A model generated the notes under the pieces. It saw only the letters and a list, made by a program, of their open reading frames with translations, was not told where the DNA came from and did no database searches. A program made the position numbers and the translations under genes. A stretch of DNA of 64,000 nucleotides from Aphelocoma coerulescens. Lineage: Eukaryota; Chordata; Aves; Passeriformes; Corvidae. Shown here piece by piece: positions 1 through 14,937 of the stretch (within the stretch, counting starts at the first letter, position 1; the number at the start of each line of letters is the position of its first letter). The stretch lies in NCBI RefSeq assembly GCF_041296385.1, contig NC_091020.1:24774501-24838500 (forward strand), read 5' to 3'.

Positions 1-696
1 CTGGCCTATGATGAGCAAAGGTGCCAGCTTGGGCTGTAAAGAGATGGGCACCAACACTAGTGAGCTGTGAGGTGGCCATGAATCCCTCTCACAGCTGGGA
101 TGCCACAGCCCTGCCCAGCGAGGCAGAAGGGAAGGTCCGCTGGGCTCTGCTGCCTTGCCACATGCAACTGTCTGTAAGAGAAAAACCACCCTGCTCAAAC
201 AATGCTCAAGTGTTCGTGCTAAAAGTCACACAAGTTCATTCCAAATCCTGTCACGGAAGATTTTACCAGAGAACAGTAGCTACAAACCCTTGCTTTCCTC
301 CCTGGGGCATGTGGCTGGGAGACAATGTACCCCAAGCAACCACCCCTCACATGCCCCTGGGCAGCTCCTAGGCAGCTCTATTTATTTACTCTCCAAATTC
401 AGACATAGATTTCCATCTTCTGGCCCAGCAGAGGTTTGGAAACTTTGCTTCACAGGACTCATGGTTGGAAAATTTAAATTTAGTTATTCTCCCTCAGCAG
501 GAGGTGGATTCTCCTGCCACGAAGCCCACAGCAGCGAACATGCAGGATCTGCCAGACCGTTTCAAAAACACGTCTTCATGGTTGTTCCTTATTTCGCCAG
601 CAACGTATCGACATGGGTAGCAAACACAGTTTAACATACACTTGTAATTAGGCACAAAATGCGAGAAGCTGGCTTCCAGCTGATACTAATTAGACT

Positions 697-720
697 GGAA
701 GAGTTTACGTAAACTCTTCC
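697..720. promoter_or_regulatory. Perfect 24-bp palindrome centred on a D-box (TTACGTAA)
   Basis: The half GGAAGAGTTTAC is followed directly by its exact reverse complement. The centre TTACGTAA (705-712) is the consensus for PAR bZIP factors (DBP, TEF, HLF) and NFIL3/E4BP4. The palindrome stops cleanly at both ends. It lies deep in the downstream intron. Confidence 0.5.
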
Positions 721-3700
721 TCAGAAAGAAATTAAACACAAGTGCAAAAAGGACTTGCCTACACTTAAAAATGTACATTTGGGCCAAATTCAAGGCATGG
801 TAAAACCATGTTTGGAGGGCTGGATCACACTTCCTTGACGCCAACCCTGTGCTAGCCCATTTCACAATACAGCTTCTCTGGTTTGGCTCACTGGCCTCCG
901 AGCCAAGTTTAGGTCTTTCGCTTGGGGCCATAGGGCAGCTGAGCCTCCACCTATCTAAACACGACTCAGGCTGAAGCTCTAATCGCCACAGAACTCATCA
1001 AAGTTATCATTTCTTTCTAAAGATTTCCTTTATAAACTCTGCTGAAGGGTAAAGTACAACTGAGAAACCTCTGCAGCTACTGAGAAATCACAGCATTTGT
1101 CCAAGTTCAGGGAAAACCAACCCCCCACTCTGAAACTCTCTTCCCCCATTTCAAGCTTGCTTCCCAGAAAGACAGAAGAAAAGCTTTAATATAGCTCAGT
1201 GAAATAGCATATCAACAGAAAAATGTGTGTTTTACTTAAACAGACTCAACAACTGAGAAGACTGAGAAACTTTCAGTGACACCCCCTGGCAGCAGAGAAG
1301 TCACAAATGGGTGCTCACAGGCAAGATGTGCAAGGTCTCAGAGTGGCTAAGCAGCCACTGCTGAGGCAGCACAGCTCTTACGAGACCAAAACCTAAATTC
1401 TGATGGCACATCCAAGCCATAGCCCTACAGAAAGGAAATTACAGCACAGTGCAAGAATTGACTCCTAGCAGAAAATGGCTGCAGTGCAGACAAGCCCCTC
1501 AACACAGCCTGTGCATGACAGCCACAACCTGCAGAACTCTGCCCTGCTGATCACAAAGTAGTTGCTCTGCACCATCCCCTCATTAGAAGCATTAGGGCAG
1601 CTGCTGTTTGGAACCACCACCCCTTCCCCCTCTCACCCCCAGGTTCATGGGTATTCATGGTTTGCAGACAAATTAGCCATATTGGTCTTAGTTTGTACCA
1701 TTACAGCCCTGGCTTTCTGCAAACAATCCCTTGTCCCATCTCTCCCATCTCCTGCCATCTCTCCCAACCCAGAGCATCACAGAAAACTTGATTTTGAAAC
1801 ACAGAAAAAACCATTGCATTTATTTTGAGTTCTCTGTCTATGCTGGAGATTAGCTTGACTTCACAATTCATTATTAAAACCATTCTGCAGCAACATCTGC
1901 AGGGAATTATGTAAAGTTATCTCTGTGCACTGCCAAGTCAGTCTGAGGTTCACTCTTGCACTCACACCATCTGTAAAAATTAGGCAGTGCTTTACAGCTT
2001 GAGTTAACCCTTGCAGGGGCCCCTGGTGTTTGGTCTCTCTCAGGCACCAAAACACAACTTTAACACTGATGTGGCATGGATGTCTTGACTGAGACTGCCC
2101 AGCCCTCATCTCTGATGAGGATTTAAATGGAGTTCGAGCTTCACAGTGGCACAGAGTTGTAGCCACTGTGCCCAGACCAAGTTCAACTTGAGCTTTGCTG
2201 CACTTCTTTAACTGCCTTAACACTAACCCAAGAACACAAATTTTTAAGGTAGGAGTGCAATTTTGTCCCCACATACCTTGCTGCTTTGGTTGGCATCTGT
2301 CAGCATCCCTAAGCTGCAACAGCCAAGATATCTCCCCATTCAGAGTCCACCTAGGCTCAGATAACTTGCAGGCATTTCACAAGTTACCAAGAAATGACCA
2401 GTTCCACTTGGCACATATATAATGCATCTGGCAAGATGGTGATTGCAAAATGGATTGGTCACACTAAATGACAAGAAGACTTGGATTCTAAGAAACCATG
2501 TTCTTGCTTATAATTGTATTCCCACTCCTCTTCCCAAAAGGCTTTTGCAAAAGTGAAAGAATTAAGCAAACGTTAAAAGTAGCACCTTGGGAAACTACTG
2601 GAACATAGTTAAAGGAGTATACTTTATGCCAGTTTTGCTCATGTTTGCATGCAGCCTTACCAATCCATAGTTCAATGGATGATAGACACCAACAGGAGAA
2701 CTAGCTATTCCCATTGAGGCCTGTCTGATCATAACAAGCTACAAAACACTTTAAATACATAAAATTGCAGGATCATGCTGAACTTCGGTTTCTAATTCTC
2801 TGCTCAACCATTAATTTCTCTGTAGACTTTGTCATTTTATGAGCTTAACTAAAGTAAACAGGACTGATAGCACCACTGTAAAAGGGCATGGCTATTTCTC
2901 CAGCATAAGTAGACTACACATTCCTCTAAACAAATACTTAAGTAACACTCCACCTCTCAAGAGTCTTGGAAAAATCCCACTCAAGCAGCAGTCTGGTACA
3001 TTTGACACACGGTCTATGGGCTTCAGAGAGCTTTCATTTTAAAGATCCTTCTGCCTTGGAACTCTCTCTTGAGAGGTTTTTTTGATCCAACAACATAAAT
3101 TGTCCTACAAAGCAGTAGTAGGTACAATTAGGTCACTTCCAGACCAGTCACACAGAGCTTTTCATGCCAACAGCTGATTACTTTCCTTCAGAGATAAGAT
3201 CTACTTCATTAAAGAGCAGCTAAGATAAGGGTGCTGCTGCACAGTTGAAGGCACTTGCTTTTTCCACCCCTCCAAAGCTCTTGCCACACAGTACACATAT
3301 ATTTGATACACATAGGGCAGTCAGTTGTAATTGCCTCTGACAGACTTCTGAATATGTAAAAGCAGACATACAAAGGCACCAGGAATAGTATTTTACAAGA
3401 GGGATTTTCTGCAGTTAATTTATTCTCATACTCACTCCTGTGTCTGTATGCTGCTAGCTATTATGATTGTCCATGCTGGCTCTGCTCTCTGTAAGAGGCT
3501 TTTTCAGTCCCACACACTTGGAAAAACACAAGGTTGAAACCACTGAATTCATATGAAGGCCAGTGTCTGATTTCTGTGAGTTTTATTCTTACAAGTCACA
3601 GAAGAGGCATCTTTCTTTTAAATATTGAGATACATGCAAGAGGTCCTTCTAGCACAGAGCTGACTGCAGCTTAGGGTACAGGAATCTATGAACAATTCAC

Positions 3701-6700
3701 TGCAAGGCAGACTAAGGGTGTCATTTTAGGATGAATTTTTAAAGCTGGTGAAATATTAAAGGGAGCTTTCACCTCAAAATACGTAATATTTCCCAGCCTG
3801 TGTGCACTGCAGACTTCACTGCAGCCACCACTCAACCATGAAGTAATGTTTGTCTTGTTTTAGAGATGAAAGTGGGGCCCAAAGACACGCCCCAGGAAGA
3901 AAGATGTTTGTGGAAGACATCCTACTCAAACACAATTAAGATCCACAACACATGTTCATGGCCTTTTATGTGCCACATATTTATGGGTCATATATTAGGG
4001 TTCCAGATCAACCCCGTATTATGATCCTTCCAGCCAGTTCATGCCCTAGAGCTACACACTGGGAGCATAGTTCACGTGGGAAACCCCACTTCCAACAGGA
4101 AGTACTGCAATCCCAAATGTCTGTGCCTGATTGCTCTAACATTCAAGAGTGAAGGTTGCTACCTTTCAACTGCTGTGGTTGCACTCTAGGTGCTAAATCC
4201 TGCTGTAGGAACTCAGGAATAAAACTCACCACCCCAAGCTACTGCTTAACTCCAAGAGGTTTTTTAATTTGCTGCTGAAATACCCCAAGGGCCCACAGCA
4301 CTGTGATAGGGCAGAGCTGTTGGCTCTTTCATGTAAGAGAAAAGAGAAAAAAGGATCACCCCTGTCCCTCCCTTCCTGGTAGCCCAGCATGGGAAACTGG
4401 AGCTTCTATACAGGTTATGAAAAAGGTCTTTTACCACAGCATTAAAAAAATGAATGAAGAACTACAACCACAGAAACTCTGCCTTTTTGTTTTTTTTAAA
4501 GGGCACTTCTTCTTTAAAGAAAATAATTAAGATTTAAAAGGTAATAAGGAAACATTTTGCTCCTGGTACCAACAGTCCCAACATCTGAAGCACACACATT
4601 AGAAACCACCCACCTATTCAACAGTGGTCACACAGCTACAGCCTACAGTCTGCCCAGCAAACTACCCTCAATATTTAAAACTGAGTAATAGTTTTAATAT
4701 TTAGTGAAGAGAGTATACACTGAAGGAGGATGAGAGGCTGCACACTCTTGTATCTTATGTTCAACTAAAAATTTACAGGTGTCCCTACAAAAGCATAATG
4801 GGAACCTGACCTTAAGAGCATCACTCTGGAAACCTGACAACACAATGCACACATGGACTGCCCTGGAAACACTTTTCATTCCCTCCTTAGGGAGGGTCTG
4901 AAAGCAGAGTTATGTTCTCATCAGACTACAGGCTGCAGCAGTTTTTGCTTAATTTGTTGATTGAAACAACACTTGAGGGCTTCCTGAGGAGAGGGAGAAG
5001 ATGGGGAGCAGGAGGAGGTGGGGACTTCTGGAAGGCTGAAATTTGTTGATATCATTTTTGGCTATTAACAGGACAGCATTTTGCCTTACAGAGCTAAAAG
5101 CTGGAACAAAAGGCCAAGAGCTGAGACCACAGTTTGCTTTCTCCACCAATACTTGATAGTAACTGCAAATGCTTAGGGCTCAGCAGCAGCATAGGGAATT
5201 GCAGTCCTTGCACTGCTTTAGGTGTTACTAAGCACAAGGAAAACAGAAGTGAATCCCAGAGTTTGGGTGCTCTAACATACTCTTCCTGCAATGACTAGTT
5301 ATTAAGGTAACTAGTTGGATTTGCTATCCTAATCCTTCCAGTCTGTCTTCTTCCCACACTTCTACTGCCAATCTTGTGACATTTGTAGACAGAGACTTCT
5401 CAGCTGTGCTGTTAGCAAATCCCATTGCTGTTGTTCCTATGGCTGCAGAGCTGGCTGGAGTGGAGAGCCCACTACATGTGAATAGATGTGTTAGTTAATG
5501 CTGCCACACAGTTTTTGCCTGGACCCAAACCAGCCGACTAGGTGTGTCCATAAGTCTTTGATACAGAGTCCCAAAGTGTATCGCAGATTCTGGCTGAAAT
5601 AATCTAGCTTGTTTGGGTTGATTTCACATCACATTATATGCATAAATACACACGGATCTATGTGAAAACTCACACCATGCACTCCAACACATATTACCCT
5701 TGTCTTCTGCTGGGATTGAGACTGTGTTTCCTTGTACTTTTGGAAAAAACAGAAGTGATCTGAACATGGGAAAAGTTCATGGGAAAAGAGAAAACTGGAT
5801 AATATACAACTCAGCTCTAATACTTTATGGGTTACATCACTAGCAGAGACGATGGATATTCCGAGTATTAGACAACTAGGAAATACCACATTACTGTATT
5901 TATTCAAATCTTACAAGATAGTAGGCAACGAGCCTTCCTGAGGTGCACATTTGGCAAAAACTTACATATTTATCTCTTGTTAGAGTTGTGACTTCTCGTG
6001 TCTATGTGCATAGGGAGTTGTTCAAGTACAGCACACAGTTTATCTTTGTGTTCTGATATTACAAACTGATAGTTACAGACTCCAAGTGCTGTATCTGCAG
6101 CTATTTGCTGTGGCCCAATTGTTACCCAGGGGCTTCCCCTCCCTGATTAAAAAATGGTCTCAGATTTGTGTATTGACACAGCTGGAACAAAGGAATCTGC
6201 CGAACATGTTTTCTAGAATTGGCACGTACATCCACAAAGCCATCACACAATCCAGTACAAATTACACACTGTGTTCTTAAAGCAAGGGAATCAACACACT
6301 ACCTACATTAACAGACATGGATAAGTCTTGGACCTTTCCTGTAAATCCCAGATCACACTCCAGGCCACCAGCTTCTCTTAAACCGTCAAGTACTCTGGGC
6401 TCCCCAAGACAGAAGATGATGGAAGCATCACTTGATAAGCCTGCTCACGTCCAACTTCAAAACATACACAGCCAACATGCCCAGGGTGTTGGCCAGCATC
6501 CCCAGACCCCTCACTTTAGGGGATCCACAGAGCAATCAAGTCAACCAGTGCCCAAGAAGTTGGAAAAAACCAAAAATTGTTTACCGAGGCTCAAACATCC
6601 TAATGCCTTCTAAAAAAAATTTTTAAATAATCTTCCCCTTCCTGCTTTACTTGATTTCATGAACACCTAATGGTGAAACTGTCTGTGCAATGGCAGCTGC

Positions 6701-9700
6701 ATTCCACATAGCCCAATGCATCTGTGTGTGTCCAACCCACAGTACCAACTCAGTTATTACAGAAAATACCTGGTTACTGATCACAGATTTTCCTTTTTTT
6801 TCCATCTGATCTGTTTGGATACCACATTTCCTGTCTGACCTCCAGTTCTGGTCATATTATACATCTATTTTCATCTTCTCTTGAATTCTTTTGTTAGGAA
6901 GTGACAGATTTACACTGATCATTCAGAGATGAAGTCTTTGTGATTTCAGTAACCACAACGCAAATTAAGATCGTGGAGCTTACACAGACTGAACAACCAG
7001 TACAAAAAGTTCTGCATTAAGTCTCTGTGGGCAACAAGTGGTACTGCAGGGTATCTTTCTTTCTTCTTTCCCTAAAGTTTTGCTTACTTCAGCAGGTCCC
7101 AGAGGTTGACCCGTGAGAATACAGTCTGCTGCTAGCATCTTCCAGTACAAATTTCCTGATCATGAGAAGTTCCTGGGGTACTTTTCTTCCTTCATGTTCA
7201 ATTACAGCCCAGAACCATTAATTTTCCTCTCCAAAAGGACTTCTGTCCCATATCTCCTTTAGTATTGCTATTGTTACAAAGATGCTGCACAAGCAGGAAA
7301 GTTAAGCAATAAATCCATCTCCCACCTTCCATAAGCCTGTTCCCCCTACTTCTCTTCATCAGCCCATCATTTAAAGGTTGAAATCTATAAACCTGAGGTT
7401 TTAATGAACCTGCCAAACTGATGCTGTTGTCACCATGTTTACATAAATCAGTAATTTACAAAAGCTCCCAGCCACAAGTGGGTTTGGCTGCGGTGCAAAG
7501 AGAGGAGGACTTCAGCAGACAGGGCAGAACATACAGAAATCTGGTGGACAAACCCAGCCCATGGCAGAAACAAATAATCCACTGCCTTCAGAAAGACTAT
7601 GCCAGCATAGTCAGTGCCTGCAGCAAATTTTCCAGAGCCATGAACAACTGATTACAGTAAAGGCATGCAAACAGATGGCTTTCCACCCCACAGGGCATAG
7701 GGGGCTCAGCCGTAGAAGCCAAGGGAGACTCTATTAGTCATGACCAGTTGTGGGGTTGTACTTTCTGTGGTCAGCCAATGGGGCGCAACCATCAAGCTCA
7801 CAAGTAATTTCCTTTACATTCACAGGACTTAATCTTAAAGAAAACACATTTTGTGTCCAAGCTTTCTCTAGGAAAACATGAATAAGCTTTCAAACGGGCC
7901 TCACAGTAATCTTGTCCAAAGATTACAAATTACTTCCTAGTGGTTTAAAAAGTTACAGACCCCCAGCCCCAGCTGATAGGAAATGGCCTTCACAGGCAGC
8001 AAAGAATGGCCAATATTAACTTCCCATATCGACTGACAAAAGTTGCTTTTGTTTAAATTTCTTATTCTGAAGTCTGTAGAGAACATGGTGTCACTTGCTT
8101 ATTGGGAATTCCTCATAACTACACAGAATCAGAAAAAAAAGAGTCTGAGAACTAGGAACAAAATCTAGCAGAGCACCGAACAGCAGTGCAGGTGGTAGAG
8201 TCAAAATCATACAGGAATTCCGTATTTTATTTAAAAACACATTTGCTGCCTCTGAGGCACACTTTGGTTATGTCAGGATAGAGCAGAGCAACACTACACA
8301 AAAGCTTGATCAAAAGCTACAGTATACCCCCCAGAAATCTGAGGATACAGCAATCAAACAGTGATATTAGTTCAGTCTGAAGCTCAGAAGAGTCACCAGA
8401 TTAAAAATGCTGGCTTTCACAAATAGCTTTTTTGGGATCCTTCTGAACCACGATACTCCTGCTAAAGGAGCAGAGACACCTCAGTTTGCGGCAGCACCAC
8501 TCTCCAGCCCTCAGATAATCATCTCACAAATGGCCATTTCCATGTCCTGGCTGTTCTTTGAAGCTCTGCTGTCCAAATACAACTTCTGTCCAGCTCTATT
8601 CATTAGCTAGATGTGGTGAGATTGTAGCCCAGATGGTGTGTTATCACAAACACTGATGTAAGCCAAACCGAATGCTCTGCTCTCTCTGACACCGCCTCAC
8701 TGCCTTTCTCCTGAGCTCCATTCAAGCCGTGATTCTGCAGTGACCCCGGGAGCTGAGCCTCAAAAAGCTGCCTGCACACGGCTGCAGGAAATGACAGCTT
8801 CGGAAATGAGTACTGGAGTGATGAATAGCTGGCAACAAGAGCAGCCAGTGTGTTAGTGGGCTGCCAGTTAATAACCTACATTGTACTGAACAGGGACATA
8901 TATGGGCAAGAGCATCACTGACATGCCCCAGAAGAGATTACAAACCTTTCTGAAGGGTTTTTCCAGGCTTCTCTAAAATTTAGATACTTAGACTTGTTAC
9001 TGTATTTTGTTCAGCACAAAGCTGAACTGGTCCCATTTGGAGCAGATTACGGAAAACTGGAAGGAAAAAAAAAAAGGGGGAGAAAAAGATTTGCCTTTTA
9101 TCTTTATTCATCATGAAGCCCCAGACAATGAGAACAGCCTGTGCAGGTGAAACAGAAGGGGGTATTGGTCTTTAAGGAAGGGGTAACTGAGATCATCCAT
9201 GTAGACTTTTATAAAGCAAGCAGGAATAACCGGGGTATCTGGGTCCATCAGTGCTAACAAAAAGGTGCATCAGCAGCATTAGAGAAGGAGGTAAATACAG
9301 GAAAGTTACTGAGGCAAAAAGCTCAGGTATGATGGCTTCCCCTCCAGCTAAAAATCCTCTTATATTCCAGAAAATACTCTGCACACAGCCAAGTAACTAA
9401 ACATTAATTTCTACTCATTCTGGCTTAGCCTCTGGATACAAAGGCTACACACTTGGCACAAGCACCTCTGCAGGGGTTTCACTCCATGAACGTGATTTCC
9501 CTGCAGCTTCTTTGGCTGCCTCACCTGGGATGCTGACTTTAAAGACTGATGTTTAGGCTTTGGTTGCTCCTCACAGACTGGAAAGGCAGTCCAGACTCAG
9601 AGCAGAGATTCACCGTCTCAAGAGACCAGAACCACCTCACTGAGTAAGCCTTGCACTATGGGAACATCAACAGCAATGTTTCTATTCACACCTTTCTCAT

Positions 9701-12700
9701 GGAAAAAGTCCGTGTTGTCGGCGGCTTCAGATGCTGGTCTGCCTCCAGGAAGGTACCATTAACTGCACAATAAGTCAAAGTCCCAGTACATAAACATTTT
9801 CATTTTCTGACTCTCCTTTCTGTCTCCTGAAGCTTAAACAAAGCCAGAGCAGGCACTAAGCAAAGATTTGCTGGCAACAATCAGGGAAGCTGATCTTCTG
9901 ATGCTAAATAAAGGTTAGCAAGGCAAATTAATGACGTGAGATACAGAAGAACTGTCAATCTCCATACATTTCACGGAGCTGAGAAAAGACAAATAGATCA
10001 TTGTGAGGCTTATTCCTTTCCATTAGGAATAAATCAACCATGAAACAAGGGCAAGAGTAATGCTGTCCTTGGGCAAAAAGCTGAGATTTGCAGACCCTCT
10101 GTTACAAACACACATGCATTATACAATACAGCACCATTTAAACTAAATAAGCAGCACAGTGAGGGATTACCTAAACCTGTTAGACAGATGATATAGAGGC
10201 ACAGTGTTTATCTTTTCACCAGTGAGTCACTTAAGATTACCCTACGAGTGCATGCTAGATTAAACCCTTCCCTCTCCCCAGCACAAGGCTACCAAAAGAG
10301 GAAATGCTGGACTGCCTGTAACTACCCCCGGCCAGAGCCTGCTGCAAGTGCTATACTTTCATGTATCTCCAATTGCTCTGAAAACCTTCAACAGAAAACC
10401 TTCAACTCGGGCATTTTGCAATCTTGCACTTTTCAGGATCTCATTCTTGGCAGATTGATGGCTTTTTTAGGGGAATTTCTTTCTAACTTTTTTTCTCCTT
10501 CTCTCAAAGCACACTGATTTCCCCTTCTTGCTTTAGGAAAGGTCAGTGATGGAGCAGAGAGGCTGCACATTCACTGCAAACTGAGAAAGAGGATGGTCCT
10601 GCAGCTGGGGAGCTGGCCCAGCTTTGGGGAGCTCTCCATAAGAGAGCCAAGAACCAGACCAATTCTTTATGTGGGAGGAGATTTTCCCTCCCCAGTTTCC
10701 AAGTCTTAGTTACTTCCCTTCCCCTCCTCCACCACCCAGATCTGAACAGCGTTTCCTTTGTCTGCTCCCTGTGTAGACTTCCATTCTCTGGAGACGGGGC
10801 CTAAATGTCTGGCACAACAGGACCCCAATCCCAGCTGGGCCTTAGGCACTGCCATAAAAAACAAACAGAGATCACAGAGGCATGGCTCTTGCAATGTAAA
10901 ACAGTCTGGATAGCAAGTAAGTCTTTGGATAGGTCTGTTAGCTGACATACTAATTACATTGTTAGAATGCTATGCTTTCACAAAAGCTCGTATGGTCTGA
11001 AAGTTTATTCCAAAACATCCTGTTTAGTGACTATGACTGCATTTGGAAAGGGACCTGGAGCTCACTGCAGTGCTAACAAAGTATATGCAACAGTGCACCT
11101 CCAGCAAGACCAAGCAGATTTCTAGCACACTTTAGGATGACTAATGAATTCAAGTTTCCTTGGCATGCTTCCCTCCCAACACATGTGGGCAAGGATTACA
11201 GAGTGGAAAGAACCCAACCTGGGGAGAAGAAAAGTGCATACTCCTGTAGCCATTAAATCCCTACTGGGGAAGGGGTTTTCCCATTGCATTTCAAGGACAT
11301 CTATCCCCCTTCTCTCTCGTTTGCATGGGCTGTTTGACACCTACCCTCCCCCACCCCCCCAAATTCTCAGGCTCCAGCTCAGCAATACACTGTGCCATAC
11401 AGCTTGCAGAAGGCAACCAAGACCACACATTTTTGGGAAGGACAACCATCACTTCCACTTATGCACAGAATCCCAACACCTGGCATGAATGTCTCGGTCA
11501 ATATTCTGGCTAGTAACTAACACCACCTGAAGGTTCAACATCCCCTTGATGTTCCTCCCTCCCTTGTTAAGTTATAGCACAGCTCTTTTGTGCTCACAAG
11601 CCATTTTCATGGAGATCATGCTTTCTTTGGCTGATTCATTTGTCACCAGTTACTAATCCAAGACAGTGAGTGGGGTTGACCAGTACCAACATTCCCATTC
11701 TGCCCTGCTAATGATTAGGTTAATCCAGATGCCAAATAATAACTGGAACCGTTTTAATAAAATCTGGAAGTCAAGCTTTACATGGTACTAAAAAGAAAAC
11801 TTAATTCTCTGTTCTACAAGCAGTTAGATTTGCTGGTTACCTACCAGCATATACCATCTCAATGTTAAGATATGCAGCTACTTGCTAGTCCACACATCAA
11901 GCTGAAGGAAAATGAAAATTCAAAGGAGATTCAACTTCTGGTCTGTCCTCTTGCATCTCACAGGCCATTAATGCCACATCACCTGGCTCACCAACACTGT
12001 GCTAATAACCTTTACCAGACTACTCATTCTGAGGAACATGGCTTTTTTCCTGAAGCTGAAGTTTTAGCTGAAGTTACATATAGAAGCTATTCCAGAAATA
12101 TGAGCACTGGTCATCAGTATCTGAGGAATTACCCTACTTCCCTAACTAACTACTACTACTAACCTACTTCCCAAGATACTTGTTGAAAATTTATGTGACA
12201 GGAAGGTGGAAAGATCCAACCTCATAACACTTGTCTAATTAGTGTTATTTTTTCTAATTTTTCTTTGCCACTCCAGCTTCATTTTTTGCCTCTCCATCAG
12301 CAGAGCACACCCCTACAACAAAGGAGCCAATGGAAGTTGAATGTGTCTTCAAGCAGAGGCTCTCTCTTTGTTTCTAATCCATCTTCTGTCCAGAGGCACC
12401 TCTGGTCCTTTCCAGCACTGCTTCCTCACCACCACAAGGGAATGGAGTTAGTCATCATTCATGCAATTTCCACCTCTATTTTTACAATTTCAAAAAGGTT
12501 CCCCCCAGCAGTTTACTTATTTATAAAAACAGGAAACTTTTTTTTGACCTGGATTATCTGAGTAGGCTGTAGTGCAGGAAAACAGTGAAATGCCCTAAAC
12601 TGCATGTTCTAGTCAACTGCAGGCTTAAGCACTTTGCTCAGCTGAGGAGCAGAGCCAAGGAGTGAGCAACATCTTTAAGAGATAAAACCCTCATCTGTGA

Positions 12701-13394
12701 GGAGCCACTTGCTTCTTCATCATGGTGCCATCAGGCCTTTAACTCATCACAGCTTTGCACTATCACTTCCAGCTTCCCTCCCTTTTCCCTTCCAACTATG
12801 TCTCAGGCCTTTGGATGAGCCTGTGCTTATTTATTAGCAGCTCTGTTTTCAAATTCTGAGCCAGAGCCAGCAAAGAAGAGCAGCTTCTCCAGATGAGGTC
12901 CTAGAAATGAGCTACACAGGCTTCAAAACAGCAAGGGTAACACCACTGTATTTGGCCCTCTCCAAACTCAATGAGGATGTGCAAGGGGCACAGGTACTGC
13001 ATGGCAAGTAAGAAAGAAAAAGCAAGATGAAGCCTTTATGACTGCAGCAGAATAGGCACTTTTGGCCCAAAGAAATCTAAAATATACCTTACCTACCCAG
13101 CCTAAACATTAGGCTAGGGTCAGGGAATTGTTTCAGGTTGAAGTTCAAGGGATTTCTTACCTGCTGCTTAAAGCCACTGTACCTTTGATGAAATAAAGGA
13201 CCCCCGCAGTCCTGCCCTCAAGCACTGCTAGCATACCTTAAGATATATGTCTCTGCTGCACAGTTAAGTACTGCATTAGGTCTCCAGACTATTTTTGGCC
13301 TTTAGCTTCTGAGAAGTATCATTAGGGCAGAGCAGCGATTTTCCTATATTTGTTTTTAAAACAAAAATAAATATGCAGAAGCGTGAGCAAAGTG

Positions 13395-13402
13395 TGACGT
13401 CA
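13395..13402. promoter_or_regulatory. Full palindromic CRE (TGACGTCA)
   Basis: An exact CREB/ATF consensus lies in otherwise CpG-poor intron. The neighbourhood (about 13360-13490) is free of simple repeats. This is a motif match only. Confidence 0.35.
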
Positions 13403-14342
13403 GATCATTGTTTCTGTGCCTGCAGCTATAGCACTTAAAATGACATCAATCAAAAGCAAGTGAGATGCCTGCCTGTCTTTAGCCAGAGCCAGAAGTCTCA
13501 GGAGCATGACATTTCATTCACATACAGCAAAGGACTTCTTGTGAAAGAGATGAGGTATTGATTAAAAAGAAAAGCGGCTGATGCACCCCCTGCTCGCTCA
13601 AGCAAGATGTAAGTTTGAAGAAAAGGAACAAAATGAACTTTGGTTTGACTACTCTGTGCCTGAAATTACTCTGCAACAACGACTCCCTGCTGCCAACACA
13701 CACTCCAGCTCTGAGAGCAGGAATGATGGTGTCCAAGCCAAACACACGCGTGGCTGGAGAGACTCACAGCAGATTAGACAGCTCTTCTTTGTACCAAGAC
13801 ATGAAATACATCTGGGGCACCCTGGCCATGTTAAGGGCACATTCCTTGGCTGAGCTGATGCTTGCTGAGCACTGCTGCAGGCACCAGTGACACTCATCTC
13901 TGGAGCACTGATACAGCACTTCCAGCAGCTCCCCAGGATGGCAGATGGAGATCCCTGGGAATGAGACTTGTGAAACAGCCCCGAACGGTTGATATTCTCA
14001 CTCAAATTATCTGGAAATAATGTGGAAAACATGCCAAAAGCACCCTTACTCTGAATCACAACAAAATGCTCAGTAAGAGGCTGGATTTACAGAAAACCAG
14101 CTGCACGCAAAGACAGCCCTTGGTCATCAGTGTCACAGCATCCTGAGGAGTCTACTCAGAGTGACAGATAAAACTTCATGTGCAAGTCCAGTTCCCACCT
14201 CAAAGTCCAGTACTTCAATCACGTTGTGCATCTGGAATCAAGCTGTTGCCACTCCAGACACAGTAACTCTCTAGAGAGTCTGTTCTCCAGAGACAGGGCT
14301 GCAAATAGCCCATTTCTCAAGGGCTTTTTTTGTGGTTTTCAA

Positions 14343-14355
14343 TTTTTTTTTTTTT
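14343..14355 (+). repeat. T13 run
   Basis: Thirteen consecutive T in AT-rich intron. Simple homopolymer. Confidence 0.85.
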
Positions 14356-14922
14356 AAATGTGTTATTGGGTTTTTAAGGGAACAGAAATAATATAAATTG
14401 CTATTACAGTGATGGAATCATGTAATGAGAAAACAAAAAGATATACAATATGGAGTTCCCTTATCCATTTCCTTAAATATCAGGACTTTGTAGTCACTTT
14501 ATAACTGGCCCATGAAGATGGCAGGAAAATTTACACTGAGTCGGAATTTAAGGGCCAAACCGAAATGGAATGCAACAGGCCTTTGGGTTTATGCACCACA
14601 GCTTTTTCATGGATTTAGCAGTAAAACTTTCAACTGTATACCATGAATGTCCCGTTTAATATTAGTAAATACAAGTTACATCACTGCTCATGTAAATCAG
14701 GAGTAATTTGATGGGGCACCATGAGATTTAAGAAGAGAATAGACTTCTCTACCAGCAGGGAGCTCTTGTCCATGCAGCACAGCCTGACTCCAGCATCTTC
14801 CAGTCCTCTCTGTGCTAGTCTGGCCAGAATGTTCACAATTTGCAGTGGTTTCAAGTTTCCAAATCAGAACCTTTGCTGGATTTTCAGTTTTTAGATATCC
14901 CCATGCCAGCAGGAGGAAAGGG

Positions 14923-14937
14923 AAAAAAAAAAAAAAA
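14923..14937 (+). repeat. A15 run
   Basis: Fifteen consecutive A follow 'aggaaaggg' and precede 'gagaatctg'. Simple homopolymer. Confidence 0.85.

Noticed and set aside
1280..1300. Reverse-strand CTGCCAGGGGGT, CTCF-like
   Set aside because: About nine of twelve core positions fit; too weak without context.
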